Assembly: GCA_027490305.1 (NCBI GenBank)
Contig: JAIXYI010000036.1
Location: 62,001-126,000, forward strand
Length of the DNA: 64,000 nt
Direction of reading: 5' to 3'
Source: Flavobacteriaceae bacterium
GTDB lineage: Bacteria > Bacteroidota > Bacteroidia > Flavobacteriales > Flavobacteriaceae
The notes under the pieces are model-generated. The model was not told the origin of the DNA, ran no database searches, and worked only from the letters and a program-made list of their open reading frames with translations. Numbering within the stretch: the stretch's first letter is position 1; each line of letters starts with the position of its first letter. The translations under genes and the position numbers were made by a program. Below are positions 1 through 8,607 of the stretch, piece by piece.

Positions 1-498
1 CAGGTCGCCCTTGCGAACGTCTTTTAAGTCGACTTTCGCGCCCACTTTCGCCATTTCCCACGAACTGCGGGGCAACTTTTTGTCAAACAGGCTGAAAACA
101 GCGGTCACCATCCCGGAGCAGTCCATCCCGGCCGGAGTAGTGCCGCCTCCATGATACGGAACGCCAATGAAAGTCATGGCATTGTTGATCATCTGGATGG
201 CGGTGTACGGAACGCCGTTATCGGTAAGGTCAAGGTCGGTATCCTCTTTATCGTTCAGGATCGAGGGTTTTGGTGCGGGTGCCTGTTTCGGGGTTTTTCG
301 GATGTCTTTCCGTGGTTCGACCGCTACCGTCGGTTTTGGTTTTTCCGCAGCGGCTGCCTCCACCTTCTTGTCAGACGGCTTCTGGTAAATACCCTTTTTG
401 ATCGCTTCCTTCTTGGATGTCACAATCTGAGCGTGTCCGATAAACGGAACCAGTAGGGTCAAAAGGAACAGAAGGCGAAGCGTTCTTTTTGTCTGCAT
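1..498 (-). CDS. NlpC/P60 family peptidoglycan hydrolase, C-terminus cut by window edge
   Basis: Open frame of 166 codons running off the left edge, so only the N-terminal part is visible. The ATG at 496-498 is followed by a signal peptide (MQTKRTLRLLFLLTLLVPF, then GHAQ), so the protein is exported. Residues about 25-95 are a low-complexity Lys/Pro/Ala linker. The NlpC/P60 (C40) domain starts near residue 100 with FIGVPYHGGG and the catalytic-cysteine motif MDCSGMV, Cys127. The catalytic His lies beyond the edge. Such enzymes cleave peptide stems of peptidoglycan in the periplasm. The gene lies downstream of lpxB on the same strand, separated by a probable terminator, so it is probably transcribed on its own. 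The family assignment is secure from the Cys motif; the substrate is inferred. Confidence 0.85.
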   Translation of the reverse strand, partial: MQTKRTLRLLFLLTLLVPFIGHAQIVTSKKEAIKKGIYQKPSDKKVEAAAAEKPKPTVAVEPRKDIRKTPKQAPAPKPSILNDKEDTDLDLTDNGVPYTAIQMINNAMTFIGVPYHGGGTTPAGMDCSGMVTAVFSLFDKKLPRSSWEMAKVGAKVDLKDVRKGDL

Positions 499-584
499 AT
501 TTTATTTTTTATTTTTCGGCAATGACGCCTTAGCTTTATTAATAAAATGGCTTCCAAAAAAGGGAACCGGGGTTTAGGGTCAGG

Positions 585-612
585 AAAACAAAACGTGAAG
601 CGTAGCACGTTT
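585..612 (-). terminator. probable terminator downstream of lpxB
   Basis: On the minus strand a 7-bp perfect stem (591-597 with 606-612, AAACGTG/CACGTTT) is followed by a T-rich tract (TTTTGTTTTCC). It sits about 50 bases after the lpxB stop codon and before the NlpC/P60 start. Confidence 0.5.
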
Positions 613-663
613 CGTATCAAAGAGGTCGCTAAAATAGCAAAAAAGGACCTAAAAATGTAAACT

Positions 664-1794
664 TTAACGTTTCGTTTGTTGTCCTTTTACCTTCTCAAAG
701 ATGGCCTTTGCTGTGGTTTCACTGGCGCCGACACCACCCAGCTTCTGTTCAAGCGCATCGTAGTTCGAAAGCAGGGTTTTTCGATGGGAGGGCTCGAGTA
801 ATTTGGCGAGTTCCGCACGTACGTTTTCGGTTGTTAGCTGATCCTGGATGAGTTCGGTCACGACCGGAGCATCCATGATGAGGTTCACCAGCGAGATGTA
901 TTTGAGGGTAATAATGCGTTTGGCAATCTGGTAGGAGATCCAACTGCCGCGGTAGCATACCACTTCGGGCACTTTAAACAACGCCGTTTCGAGCGTGGCC
1001 GTGCCCGATGTGACCAGAGCGGCATCGGCATGTTCGAGGAGGTCGTAGGTGCGGTTGGAGATGAACCGTACGTTCTTCCCGTCAAGGAAACGTTCGTAAA
1101 AGGCAGGTTCCTGGCCCGGCGCGCCCGCAATGACGAACTGGTGCGTCGGGAAGTCGGGCACTACCGACAACATCACTTCCAGCATCTTCGTGATCTCTTG
1201 TTTCCGGCTTCCGGGCAAAAGCGCCACAATGGGCTTGTCGTCAAGGTGGTGCATCGCAAGGAAGTCCGCCTGCGCGATCGGTTGGCGGTCTTTTATCGCA
1301 TCGATCAGCGGGTGCCCGACGAAGGTGACGTCGTAGCGGTGCTTCCCTTCATAAAAATCCTTTTCGAACGGCAGGATGACATACATCTCGTCAACATCGC
1401 GGCGGATGGCTTTGATGCGGTTTTCCTTCCAGGCCCAAATCTGGGGCGAAATATAGTAATGGGTCGGGATGCCTTTTTGCTTCGCCCACTTTGCGATTCG
1501 CATGTTGAAGCCGGGGTAGTCAATGAAGATGAGGGCGTCGGGTGCGAAACCCGCAATGTCTTCTTTGCAAAAGCGAATATTTTTGAGGATGGTCGACAAA
1601 TTCGATACCACCTCGGCAAACCCCATGAAGGCAAGATCGCGGTAATGTTTCACAAGGGTGCCGCCGGCCTGCTGCATCAGGTCGCCGCCCCAAAAACGGA
1701 TGTCGGCCTGTGGATCAATCTGCCTGAGGGCCTTGATGAGGTTGGATCCGTGCAGATCGCCCGACGCTTCGCCTGCAATAATGTAGTACTTCAT
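664..1794 (-). CDS. lpxB: lipid-A-disaccharide synthase LpxB
   Basis: LpxB joins UDP-2,3-diacylglucosamine and 2,3-diacylglucosamine-1-phosphate into the lipid A disaccharide at the cytoplasmic membrane. The 376-residue protein is close to the E. coli length (382) and opens with the GT19 signature IIAGEASGDLHG (residues 5-16). Further motifs are YYISPQIWAW, VALLPGSRKQEI and the C-terminal VTSGTATLE segment. The open frame extends 12 codons upstream, but those would overlap surE. The ATG at 1792-1794 places the GEASGD motif where the family has it and leaves one base after the surE stop. It is therefore almost certainly cotranscribed with surE. A putative terminator follows at 585-612. Confidence 0.95.
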   Translation of the reverse strand: MKYYIIAGEASGDLHGSNLIKALRQIDPQADIRFWGGDLMQQAGGTLVKHYRDLAFMGFAEVVSNLSTILKNIRFCKEDIAGFAPDALIFIDYPGFNMRIAKWAKQKGIPTHYYISPQIWAWKENRIKAIRRDVDEMYVILPFEKDFYEGKHRYDVTFVGHPLIDAIKDRQPIAQADFLAMHHLDDKPIVALLPGSRKQEITKMLEVMLSVVPDFPTHQFVIAGAPGQEPAFYERFLDGKNVRFISNRTYDLLEHADAALVTSGTATLETALFKVPEVVCYRGSWISYQIAKRIITLKYISLVNLIMDAPVVTELIQDQLTTENVRAELAKLLEPSHRKTLLSNYDALEQKLGGVGASETTAKAIFEKVKGQQTKR

Positions 1795-1795
1795 A

Positions 1796-2566
1796 TCAGA
1801 ATTTCCACGTATTGAGTTCCTGTATCGCATGGTGGGCGGTCAGGTCGAACTGCACCGGCACAATGGATACGTATCCGTTATCGAGCGCCCATTCATCGGT
1901 GTCTTCTCCTTTGTCAAGGTTGATGAATTCGCCGGTCAGCCAATAATAATCGCGTCCCATCGGACTCGTTCGTTTATCGAATTTTTCCTGCCAGAACGCT
2001 TTCGCCTGGCGACAGATACGAATCCCTTTAATAGCGCCTTCGGGCAATTTTGGGAAATTGACGTTAAGGATGACCCCGGGCGGCAATCCCTTTTCGAGCA
2101 CATTTCGGGCAATGGTGTCGACGAAGGAGCGGGTTGGGGAAAAGTCGGCATTCCAGTCGTAATCCCGCAACGAGAAGCCGATGGCCGGAATTCCTTCAAT
2201 GCCCGCTTCCACCGCCGCGCTAAGGGTGCCGGAATAGATGACATTGATAGAGGAATTCGATCCGTGGTTGATGCCGGATACGCATAAGTCAGGTTTGCGG
2301 TGCAGGATTTCGTTTACGGCAAATTTCACGCAGTCAACCGGCGTGCCCGAACAACTGTATTCCGGAATGGCAGCGCCTTCTTTGCTGATGCGGTTAAGAT
2401 AAAGCGTGTTATTAATGGTAATGGCGTGGCCCGTAGCACTTTGCGGCTTGTCGGGGGCGACCACGACCACGTCACCGATCGCGGCCATGCAGGCAATGAG
2501 CATCCGGATACCGGGAGCGGTGATTCCGTCGTCATTGGTCACGAGAATCAAAGGTTTTTTCGCCAT
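1796..2566 (-). CDS. surE: 5'/3'-nucleotidase SurE
   Basis: SurE is a metal-dependent nucleoside monophosphate phosphatase of the cytoplasm. The metal-binding NDDG motif is at residues 11-14 (LVTNDDGITAPG), followed by APDKPQSATGHAIT and the GINHGSNSS loop that completes the site. At 256 residues it is family length. The start at 2564-2566 (MAKKPLILVTNDDG) is chosen over an ATG seven codons upstream because family members begin a few residues before NDDG. It is upstream of and almost contiguous with lpxB (one base between the genes), so the two form a short operon. A TATTTTTG -7 element lies at 2587-2594. Confidence 0.95.
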   Translation of the reverse strand: MAKKPLILVTNDDGITAPGIRMLIACMAAIGDVVVVAPDKPQSATGHAITINNTLYLNRISKEGAAIPEYSCSGTPVDCVKFAVNEILHRKPDLCVSGINHGSNSSINVIYSGTLSAAVEAGIEGIPAIGFSLRDYDWNADFSPTRSFVDTIARNVLEKGLPPGVILNVNFPKLPEGAIKGIRICRQAKAFWQEKFDKRTSPMGRDYYWLTGEFINLDKGEDTDEWALDNGYVSIVPVQFDLTAHHAIQELNTWKF

Positions 2567-2586
2567 AGGTGTAACGTTTCGCACCA

Positions 2587-2594
2587 CAAAAATA
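2587..2594 (-). promoter_or_regulatory. -7 element TATTTTTG upstream of surE
   Basis: Exact match to the Bacteroidota -7 consensus TAnnTTTG on the minus strand, about 20 bases before the surE start. No TTG was found at the expected -33 distance, so this is a half-site. Confidence 0.4.
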
Positions 2595-2709
2595 CGTATT
2601 TTGCAGGTGAGCGGGGAGGCATGTCGTCCAATTGTACGTTTAACAAAAAATTATACGGAGGTGCGGACGCTCCGCCTCGTTTTTCCTTAATTTAGTTCGC
2701 TCAAATCCA

Positions 2710-4935
2710 ATGAACGCTATTTTTCAATTTATGAAAAGGAATTATAAGTTGCTGACGGTCGTCGGCCTGGTATCGCTTGCGCTTTTGAGTTTCATTCCGT
2801 TTAGGGGTTCTAAGGATGGTGATCCGGAAAAAGACAAGATGCTGCTGGAGCTGCTGACCTTTGTCATCGAGCGGGGACACTACCAACCGAAACAAATCGA
2901 TGATGACTTTTCCAAAGGGGTCTATAAGGATTATCTGGATGCGCTGGATCCGTCCAAACGTTTCTTCCTGCAATCGGATATCGACGAGTTTTCCAAGTAT
3001 GAAACCCAGATCGACGATGCCATCAAAAACAAGGACCTGACGTTTTTCGACCTTACCTACGAACGCCTGCAAGAGCGTATCGCGGAAAGTAAGTCGTATT
3101 ACAAAGACATTCTCGCCAAGCCGTTCGATTATAAGGTAAATGAAGAAATCAATACTGACTATGAGAAACTTCCGTATGCCAAAACCAAAGAGGAAATAAA
3201 AGACACATGGCGAAAGCAGATTAAGCTGTCTACGCTTTCGTCGCTGGCGGATCGACTTGACATTCAGGAAGGTAAAAACAAAGAGGAAAAGGACAAGAAG
3301 AAAGGTGGAGCACCTATCAAAACGAGCCTGAAAACCGAACAGGACAATACGCCCAAAACCTTTGAAGAACTCGAAAAAGAGACGCGCGAGACGGCTCTTA
3401 AATCGCTTGACGAGCAATTCAGCTTCCTGGCTGACCTTGATCGTGCCGACTGGTTCTCGGTGTTCGTAAACGCCATCGCCGAGCGTTTTGATCCGCATAC
3501 GACTTACTTTGCGCCGGAGGAAAAAGACAAGTTCGACATCAGCATGTCGGGAAAACTGGAAGGAATCGGTGCCCGTCTGCAGAAAAAGAACGATTTTACA
3601 GAAATTACCGAGTTGATTTCGGGCGGTCCCGCCTGGAAGCAGAAAGAACTTGAACCGGGTGACGTTGTGTTGAAAGTCGGACAAGGCGATAAAGAACCGG
3701 TTGACGTCGTTGGAATGCGTATTGACGATGTGGTAAAGAAAATCAAAGGGCCGAAGGGTACGGAAGTGCGCCTTACCGTCAAGAAAGTAGACGGTACCAT
3801 CAAGGTCATTTCGCTGATCCGCGACATCGTTGAAATCGAAGAGACCTATGCGAAATCGAGTGTGGTCAAGATGAAAGACAAGTTGTACGGCATCATTTAC
3901 CTCCCGAAATTCTATATCGATTTTGAAAATAAAGACAGCCGTGATGCAGCTAAAGACATCGCCCAGGAAATCGCGCGCCTGAAAGAACAGGGCGTGCAGG
4001 GTATCGCACTTGACCTGCGTGACAACGGCGGCGGTTCGCTTCGTACCGTAGTTGATATTGCCGGTATGTTCATCGACGAAGGTCCTGTCGTGCAGGTGAA
4101 ATCAGCCGGAAAGCAGAAAGAAGTATTGTCTGATACCGACAGCCGCGTGCAGTGGGACGGTCCGTTGGTCGTTATGATCAACAATTTCTCTGCGTCTGCC
4201 TCTGAAATTCTCGCCGCCGCCATCCAGGATTATAAGCGGGGTGTCATCCTCGGCAGCAAGCAGTCGTTCGGAAAAGGAACCGTGCAGAATATCATCGACC
4301 TCAATCAATTTGTCCGAAACAGCAATTACGGTGATTTGGGTGCGCTCAAGACCACTACACAGAAATTCTATCGTATCGACGGAGGGTCGACCCAACTTCG
4401 CGGTGTGAGCAGTGATGTGGTCGTACCGGATCGGTATTCGTATATCGAAATCGGCGAACGCGACCTTCACAATGCCATGCCTTGGGATAAAATCGATCCG
4501 GCGCAGTACCAATCCTGGAAAGGGGGCGACTTAGGCAAAGCCATCACCAACAGCCGCAAGCGGGTGACCGAGAATCCACAGTTCAAACTGATCGATGAGA
4601 ATGCCAAATGGCTTTCTGGTCGTCGTGATGAGAATACGTATAGCCTGAACCTCGTCAAATTCCGTAAAGAACAGGACGATCTCGACAATGAGGCGAAGCG
4701 TTTCAAGTCGATCGGCGATTACGACAACCATCTTACTTTCGCTTCTTTGCCGTATGAAGATGAGTTGGTGAAGAAAGACGAAACACTGAAAGAAAAACGC
4801 GATCGTTGGCATGAGGCCCTGACGAAAGATGCGTATATCGAAGAAGCACTCAACGTGCTTTCAGACATGCAACAGAACGGTTCGGGTACGCCTGGCCTCA
4901 ACCTTAAGAAGAAAGAAAAGGTAGTCAAATCGTAA
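2710..4935 (+). CDS. prc: carboxy-terminal processing protease, Tsp/Prc type (peptidase S41)
   Basis: A 741-residue S41 protease of the Tsp/Prc class, which degrades or trims periplasmic proteins from the C-terminus. It has an N-terminal membrane or signal segment (LLTVVGLVSLALLSF, residues about 14-28), a helical N-terminal domain, a PDZ domain (about 275-360, LEGIGARL onward), and the catalytic core. The core has INNFSASASE with the probable nucleophile Ser496, and SFGKGTVQ with catalytic Lys522, the standard Ser/Lys dyad. The long C-terminal region (about 560-741) matches the extra domain of Prc rather than the shorter CtpA proteins. An alternative ATG at codon 8 (2731) is possible. A strong hairpin terminator follows at 4955-4984. 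It faces surE divergently across about 140 bases. Confidence 0.93.
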   Translation: MNAIFQFMKRNYKLLTVVGLVSLALLSFIPFRGSKDGDPEKDKMLLELLTFVIERGHYQPKQIDDDFSKGVYKDYLDALDPSKRFFLQSDIDEFSKYETQIDDAIKNKDLTFFDLTYERLQERIAESKSYYKDILAKPFDYKVNEEINTDYEKLPYAKTKEEIKDTWRKQIKLSTLSSLADRLDIQEGKNKEEKDKKKGGAPIKTSLKTEQDNTPKTFEELEKETRETALKSLDEQFSFLADLDRADWFSVFVNAIAERFDPHTTYFAPEEKDKFDISMSGKLEGIGARLQKKNDFTEITELISGGPAWKQKELEPGDVVLKVGQGDKEPVDVVGMRIDDVVKKIKGPKGTEVRLTVKKVDGTIKVISLIRDIVEIEETYAKSSVVKMKDKLYGIIYLPKFYIDFENKDSRDAAKDIAQEIARLKEQGVQGIALDLRDNGGGSLRTVVDIAGMFIDEGPVVQVKSAGKQKEVLSDTDSRVQWDGPLVVMINNFSASASEILAAAIQDYKRGVILGSKQSFGKGTVQNIIDLNQFVRNSNYGDLGALKTTTQKFYRIDGGSTQLRGVSSDVVVPDRYSYIEIGERDLHNAMPWDKIDPAQYQSWKGGDLGKAITNSRKRVTENPQFKLIDENAKWLSGRRDENTYSLNLVKFRKEQDDLDNEAKRFKSIGDYDNHLTFASLPYEDELVKKDETLKEKRDRWHEALTKDAYIEEALNVLSDMQQNGSGTPGLNLKKKEKVVKS

Positions 4936-4954
4936 AGAAGCCGTAACGTCAAAT

Positions 4955-4984
4955 AAAAAAACGCCTCCACCGGGGCGTTTTTTC
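4955..4984 (+). terminator. Rho-independent terminator after prc
   Basis: Stem AAAAAACGCC / GGCGTTTTTT with an 8-base loop, followed by a T tract; 20 bases after the prc stop codon. Confidence 0.85.
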
Positions 4985-5043
4985 ATTTTCCGATTAGGAG
5001 AAATCCGTTCTGAACTGTTATGTTTACGATATAAACTAAGTAG

Positions 5044-7677
5044 ATGGTTGAAAGCGGCGTAACCCGGCCCTGGCGGCAGGTGTGGATGATTTTATTTTTC
5101 GTGTTTCTGTTCGGGGCTTACCATGGCAACGCGCAGTGTGCGGGTGAGGACGGCACCATTGAAATCTGCGACTACTCCAATCCGTCAAATCAATTTCTCG
5201 ATTTGTTTTCCGTTTTGGGCGGGTCGCCTTCACCTGGCGGCACCTGGTCGTTTCCGCTTCCAACGGGTGCGTTGAATACGTCGACGGGCCTCCTGGATGT
5301 ATGGCAATTGCATTTGAGTGGCGTTTACCAGTTCGCTTACACCGTACCCGGTGCCTGTGCCGACAATGTCGCCGTTGCCACCGTAATCATTGGTCCGTGG
5401 GCCGGCGTTCCGGCGCCCAACGGCTCTGCCTGTAGCGATGACGATTCTGTCAATCTTTTTAGTTTTTTTGAGGGAGTCGATCCGGATCCACAACAAAATG
5501 GCACGTGGAGTGATGATAGCAATACCGGGGCGTTATCCGGTAGTTTTCTTGATGCGACACAGGCTGGGTTAGGAACGTTCCAGTTTACCTACACGGTTCC
5601 GTCGGCAGGTTCGTGTCCACCTGTATCCGTCACGATTTTCGTAACCGTACATCGGAAACCCGAGCCGGGAAGTGCGCCTGAGCAAGGCTATTGTGACACC
5701 GATGATTTTTCCCCCTACACCGATATCAACCTTCAGGATCTTCTTTCTGGAGAAGACCCTTTTGGCATCTGGAATGACGTGGGCGGCACCGGCCAGATTT
5801 TTGGCTTTTTTGATTCACACATCAACCTCCAGCAGGTCTTCCAAACGTATGGTCCGGGCGAGTACAGCTACAGCTATACGGTGTATCCTGCGAATCCGGT
5901 GTGTATACAGGAGACCGCCACGATTGTCTTCGTCATCGAACCCCACATCGATTTTACCGGGGCAACGCTTGTGGTGAATTCGGATATTTGTGAGTCAGAG
6001 ATGGCTGACGCTACCTATTCAGCGACCCTGACCCAGGGCCCGTTTCCCGTTCCAGACGGCACGTATGCCTTTACCTATACCATCTCAGGTCCTAGCAATG
6101 CCACTATTGAAGCAGAAGCCGATTTCGCCGGAGGGGTCATGACGTTTCCGATACCGCCTGCGAATTTTCCGGAGGCGGGTGATTACACCGTCACCATCGT
6201 CCAGATAAAGGACAAGGAGAGTCCGGGCTATTGTCCGAACCCGATTAACGTGTCGGATGTACTGTCGATTTTCCCGCTTCCTGAAATCGATCCGGCTACC
6301 GTGTCGATCCCTGCCATTTGTTTAGGAGAAGATGCAGTCGCGACGCTTTCCGGCAGTCAACTTGCCGACGGGGTCTATGATATGAAATACACGCTTTCCG
6401 GCGCCAATACGCTTCCGGAAACCAATCTGCAACTTACGCTGTCGGGCGGATCGGCAACCCTGGTCATTCCATCGGCGCTTCTACCCAATCCGGGTGCAAC
6501 GCTTTTGTCGATCACCTACATCCGCAGCGTCGCGACCAATTGCGAAACGACATCGACGTTTACGCGTACGATTGTGGTCAATACCAAACCGAACACCTCG
6601 GCCTTGCAGGTGGTGATCGCCAATTCCTGTGAAGGGGATGTCGTCACAGCCCTTTTGTCGGGATTAGGATCGTTGTCCAACCTTACCGTAACCTATTCGC
6701 TTTCGGGTGCCAATACCGCACTCGACCAACAGGTGGTGGTATCCGCATCCGGTGGCAACGCTTCGTTCGTAGTACCGGCCACCTTATTGACGACCACGGG
6801 CGCGACTACTCTCTCGATTATCGGACTCCAGAATAACACCAATACCTGCGGTGTGGCTACGGCGTCAGCATCCCGAACGTTTACCATTCAACCATTGCCC
6901 GATGTGCCCGTCACGTCGGATCAGGTCTTTTGCGGCACCGACACACCCACTGTCGCCCAGCTTACACCCACAGGTGCCACCTTCAATTGGTATATAGACG
7001 ATGTGTCGGACGTGGTACTTCCCGCCGATACGCCACTTACCAACGGTACCTATTTCGTATCGGTCACCGATCCGACTACGGGATGTACGTCGGCCCGGGC
7101 GCAGGCCAATGTGACGGTCATTACGGTAGACACACCCGTTTTGCTGCCCGGTGGATCGGCGTTTTGCGGTGTCGATAACCCTACGCTGGCTACGTTGTCG
7201 GATAATGTAGGGGCGACGGGTGAAATGGTATGGTACGATGCGGCAATTGACGGGGTTTTATTGCCAGACACGACGCCGTTACAGGAAGGTGTGACATATT
7301 ACGGATACGATTCCGATCCGGTGACGGGTTGTGTGTCGCCGGATGGTATTGCCGTGACGGTGACCCTTACCGACTGCGACCCGGATGAATATGCTTTTAT
7401 GGTACCCGACGGGTTTTCACCAAATGGTGATGGCATCAACGATACGTTTCGCATTCCCGAAATTGAGTTCCTGTATCCGGATTTCCGACTCGAAATCTAC
7501 AACCGTTATGGAAACCTCCTGTTCAAAGGTGCGATCAATAAGCCCGAATGGGACGGTCGCGCTCAATCGGGTGCTGTGATCGATGGGGTTGTTCCAAATG
7601 GGGTGTATTTCTATATTCTGTATTTCAACCGCGACGATAAAAGCCCAAGACAGGGGCGGCTATACCTGAACCGATGA
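5044..7677 (+). CDS. T9SS type B sorted adhesin-like surface protein with Ig-like repeats
   Basis: An 877-residue exported protein. An N-terminal hydrophobic stretch (WMILFFVFLFGAYHGNAQ) acts as signal peptide after a 12-residue basic head. The body is beta-rich, with three related modules at about 305-415, 415-515 and 515-615. They share a YTLSGAN / LSGGSATLVIP / GATLLSI pattern, and Cys-containing segments follow. The C-terminus (about 780-877) is a complete T9SS type B (CHU_C, gliding-associated) domain: FMVPDGFSPNGDGINDTF, LEIYNRYGNLLFKG, WDGRA and PNGVYFYILYF. Type B cargo is exported by the type IX system and typically needs a cognate PorP/SprF protein. The next gene encodes one, and the ATG overlaps this stop (ATGA). 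It heads a three-gene operon. The ligand is unknown. Confidence 0.88.
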   Translation: MVESGVTRPWRQVWMILFFVFLFGAYHGNAQCAGEDGTIEICDYSNPSNQFLDLFSVLGGSPSPGGTWSFPLPTGALNTSTGLLDVWQLHLSGVYQFAYTVPGACADNVAVATVIIGPWAGVPAPNGSACSDDDSVNLFSFFEGVDPDPQQNGTWSDDSNTGALSGSFLDATQAGLGTFQFTYTVPSAGSCPPVSVTIFVTVHRKPEPGSAPEQGYCDTDDFSPYTDINLQDLLSGEDPFGIWNDVGGTGQIFGFFDSHINLQQVFQTYGPGEYSYSYTVYPANPVCIQETATIVFVIEPHIDFTGATLVVNSDICESEMADATYSATLTQGPFPVPDGTYAFTYTISGPSNATIEAEADFAGGVMTFPIPPANFPEAGDYTVTIVQIKDKESPGYCPNPINVSDVLSIFPLPEIDPATVSIPAICLGEDAVATLSGSQLADGVYDMKYTLSGANTLPETNLQLTLSGGSATLVIPSALLPNPGATLLSITYIRSVATNCETTSTFTRTIVVNTKPNTSALQVVIANSCEGDVVTALLSGLGSLSNLTVTYSLSGANTALDQQVVVSASGGNASFVVPATLLTTTGATTLSIIGLQNNTNTCGVATASASRTFTIQPLPDVPVTSDQVFCGTDTPTVAQLTPTGATFNWYIDDVSDVVLPADTPLTNGTYFVSVTDPTTGCTSARAQANVTVITVDTPVLLPGGSAFCGVDNPTLATLSDNVGATGEMVWYDAAIDGVLLPDTTPLQEGVTYYGYDSDPVTGCVSPDGIAVTVTLTDCDPDEYAFMVPDGFSPNGDGINDTFRIPEIEFLYPDFRLEIYNRYGNLLFKGAINKPEWDGRAQSGAVIDGVVPNGVYFYILYFNRDDKSPRQGRLYLNR

Positions 7678-8606
7678 AGCAATTCTATACGTGTATCGCG
7701 CTCTTAGTAGCACTGGCCGCTTTCCCGCAGCAGGATCCGGAGTATACCCATTATATGTATAACATGAACGCCGTAAACCCGGCTTATGCCACGGGTACGA
7801 CGAATATCCTGAACCTGGGCGGACTCTACCGCTCACAATGGGTGGGGGCAGTGGGTGCGCCGAAAACCATGACGTTTTTCGCCCATATGCCGGTCGACCG
7901 TAAGGTAGAACTGGGCCTTTCCGCGATTTCCGACGATATAGGCGATGGCGCCAAGAAGGAAACCAACCTCTACGCCGATTTTGCGTATGTGCTGCAGTTT
8001 CGCGGGCAGCACCGCCTGTCACTCGGACTGAAAGCGGGGCTGACGTCGTTGCAGACAAATTTCAATGGGTTCGTTTTTGAAAGTGGTGATCCCGCTTCTG
8101 ACGCGGCCTTCGCTGAGAATGTAAATATGTCGAAGCTGGGTGTCGGGGCCGGACTTTACTACTTCACCGACCGCTATTATGTAGGTTTGTCGGTTCCGAA
8201 TTTTCTGTCTTCACGCCATATCGTCGAACGAAACGGTATACAGTCGTATGGCGGCGAGAAGATGCATACGTTCTTTACAGGGGGCTATGTGTTGCCGGTG
8301 TCTGCCAACCTAAAGCTGAAACCGGCCTTCATGACGCGTTTTGCCGAAGGCACGCCGGCTGCCGTTGATCTGACGCTCAATGCCTTGTGGCGGGATCGTT
8401 TTGAATTGGGTGCCGCCTACCGCATCGACGACTCGTTCAGCGGGCTGATGGCATGGCAGGTGAGTCCACAGGTACGGATCGGCTATGCCTACGATCATAC
8501 GCTGTCGAATCTCGGGCAATTCAATTCGGGTACCCACGAAGTATTCTTGCTGTTTGACCTGAATTTTATGGGGCGCGGTTACGATAAATCACCTAGATTT
8601 TTTTGA
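7674..8606 (+). CDS. PorP/SprF family type IX secretion outer membrane protein
   Basis: A 310-residue outer membrane barrel with signal peptide (MKQFYTCIALLVALAAFPQQ). It shows the family N-terminus PEYTHYMYNMNAVNPAYATG and later LGGLYRSQWVG, LGLSAISDDIGDG and DFAYVLQF, all typical of PorP/SprF. In Flavobacterium, SprF helps deliver the type B adhesin SprB to the cell surface. The start codon overlaps the stop of the preceding type B protein by four bases and the OmpA-like gene begins one base after its stop. That context makes it the probable dedicated partner of the 5044-7677 protein; this pairing is inference. Confidence 0.92.
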   Translation: MKQFYTCIALLVALAAFPQQDPEYTHYMYNMNAVNPAYATGTTNILNLGGLYRSQWVGAVGAPKTMTFFAHMPVDRKVELGLSAISDDIGDGAKKETNLYADFAYVLQFRGQHRLSLGLKAGLTSLQTNFNGFVFESGDPASDAAFAENVNMSKLGVGAGLYYFTDRYYVGLSVPNFLSSRHIVERNGIQSYGGEKMHTFFTGGYVLPVSANLKLKPAFMTRFAEGTPAAVDLTLNALWRDRFELGAAYRIDDSFSGLMAWQVSPQVRIGYAYDHTLSNLGQFNSGTHEVFLLFDLNFMGRGYDKSPRFF

Positions 8607-8607
8607 T

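Noticed and set aside
2701..3684. 327-codon open frame on the minus strand over the prc gene
   Set aside because: It is the mirror of the prc coding sequence; no family motifs, and prc is clearly supported by S41 motifs.
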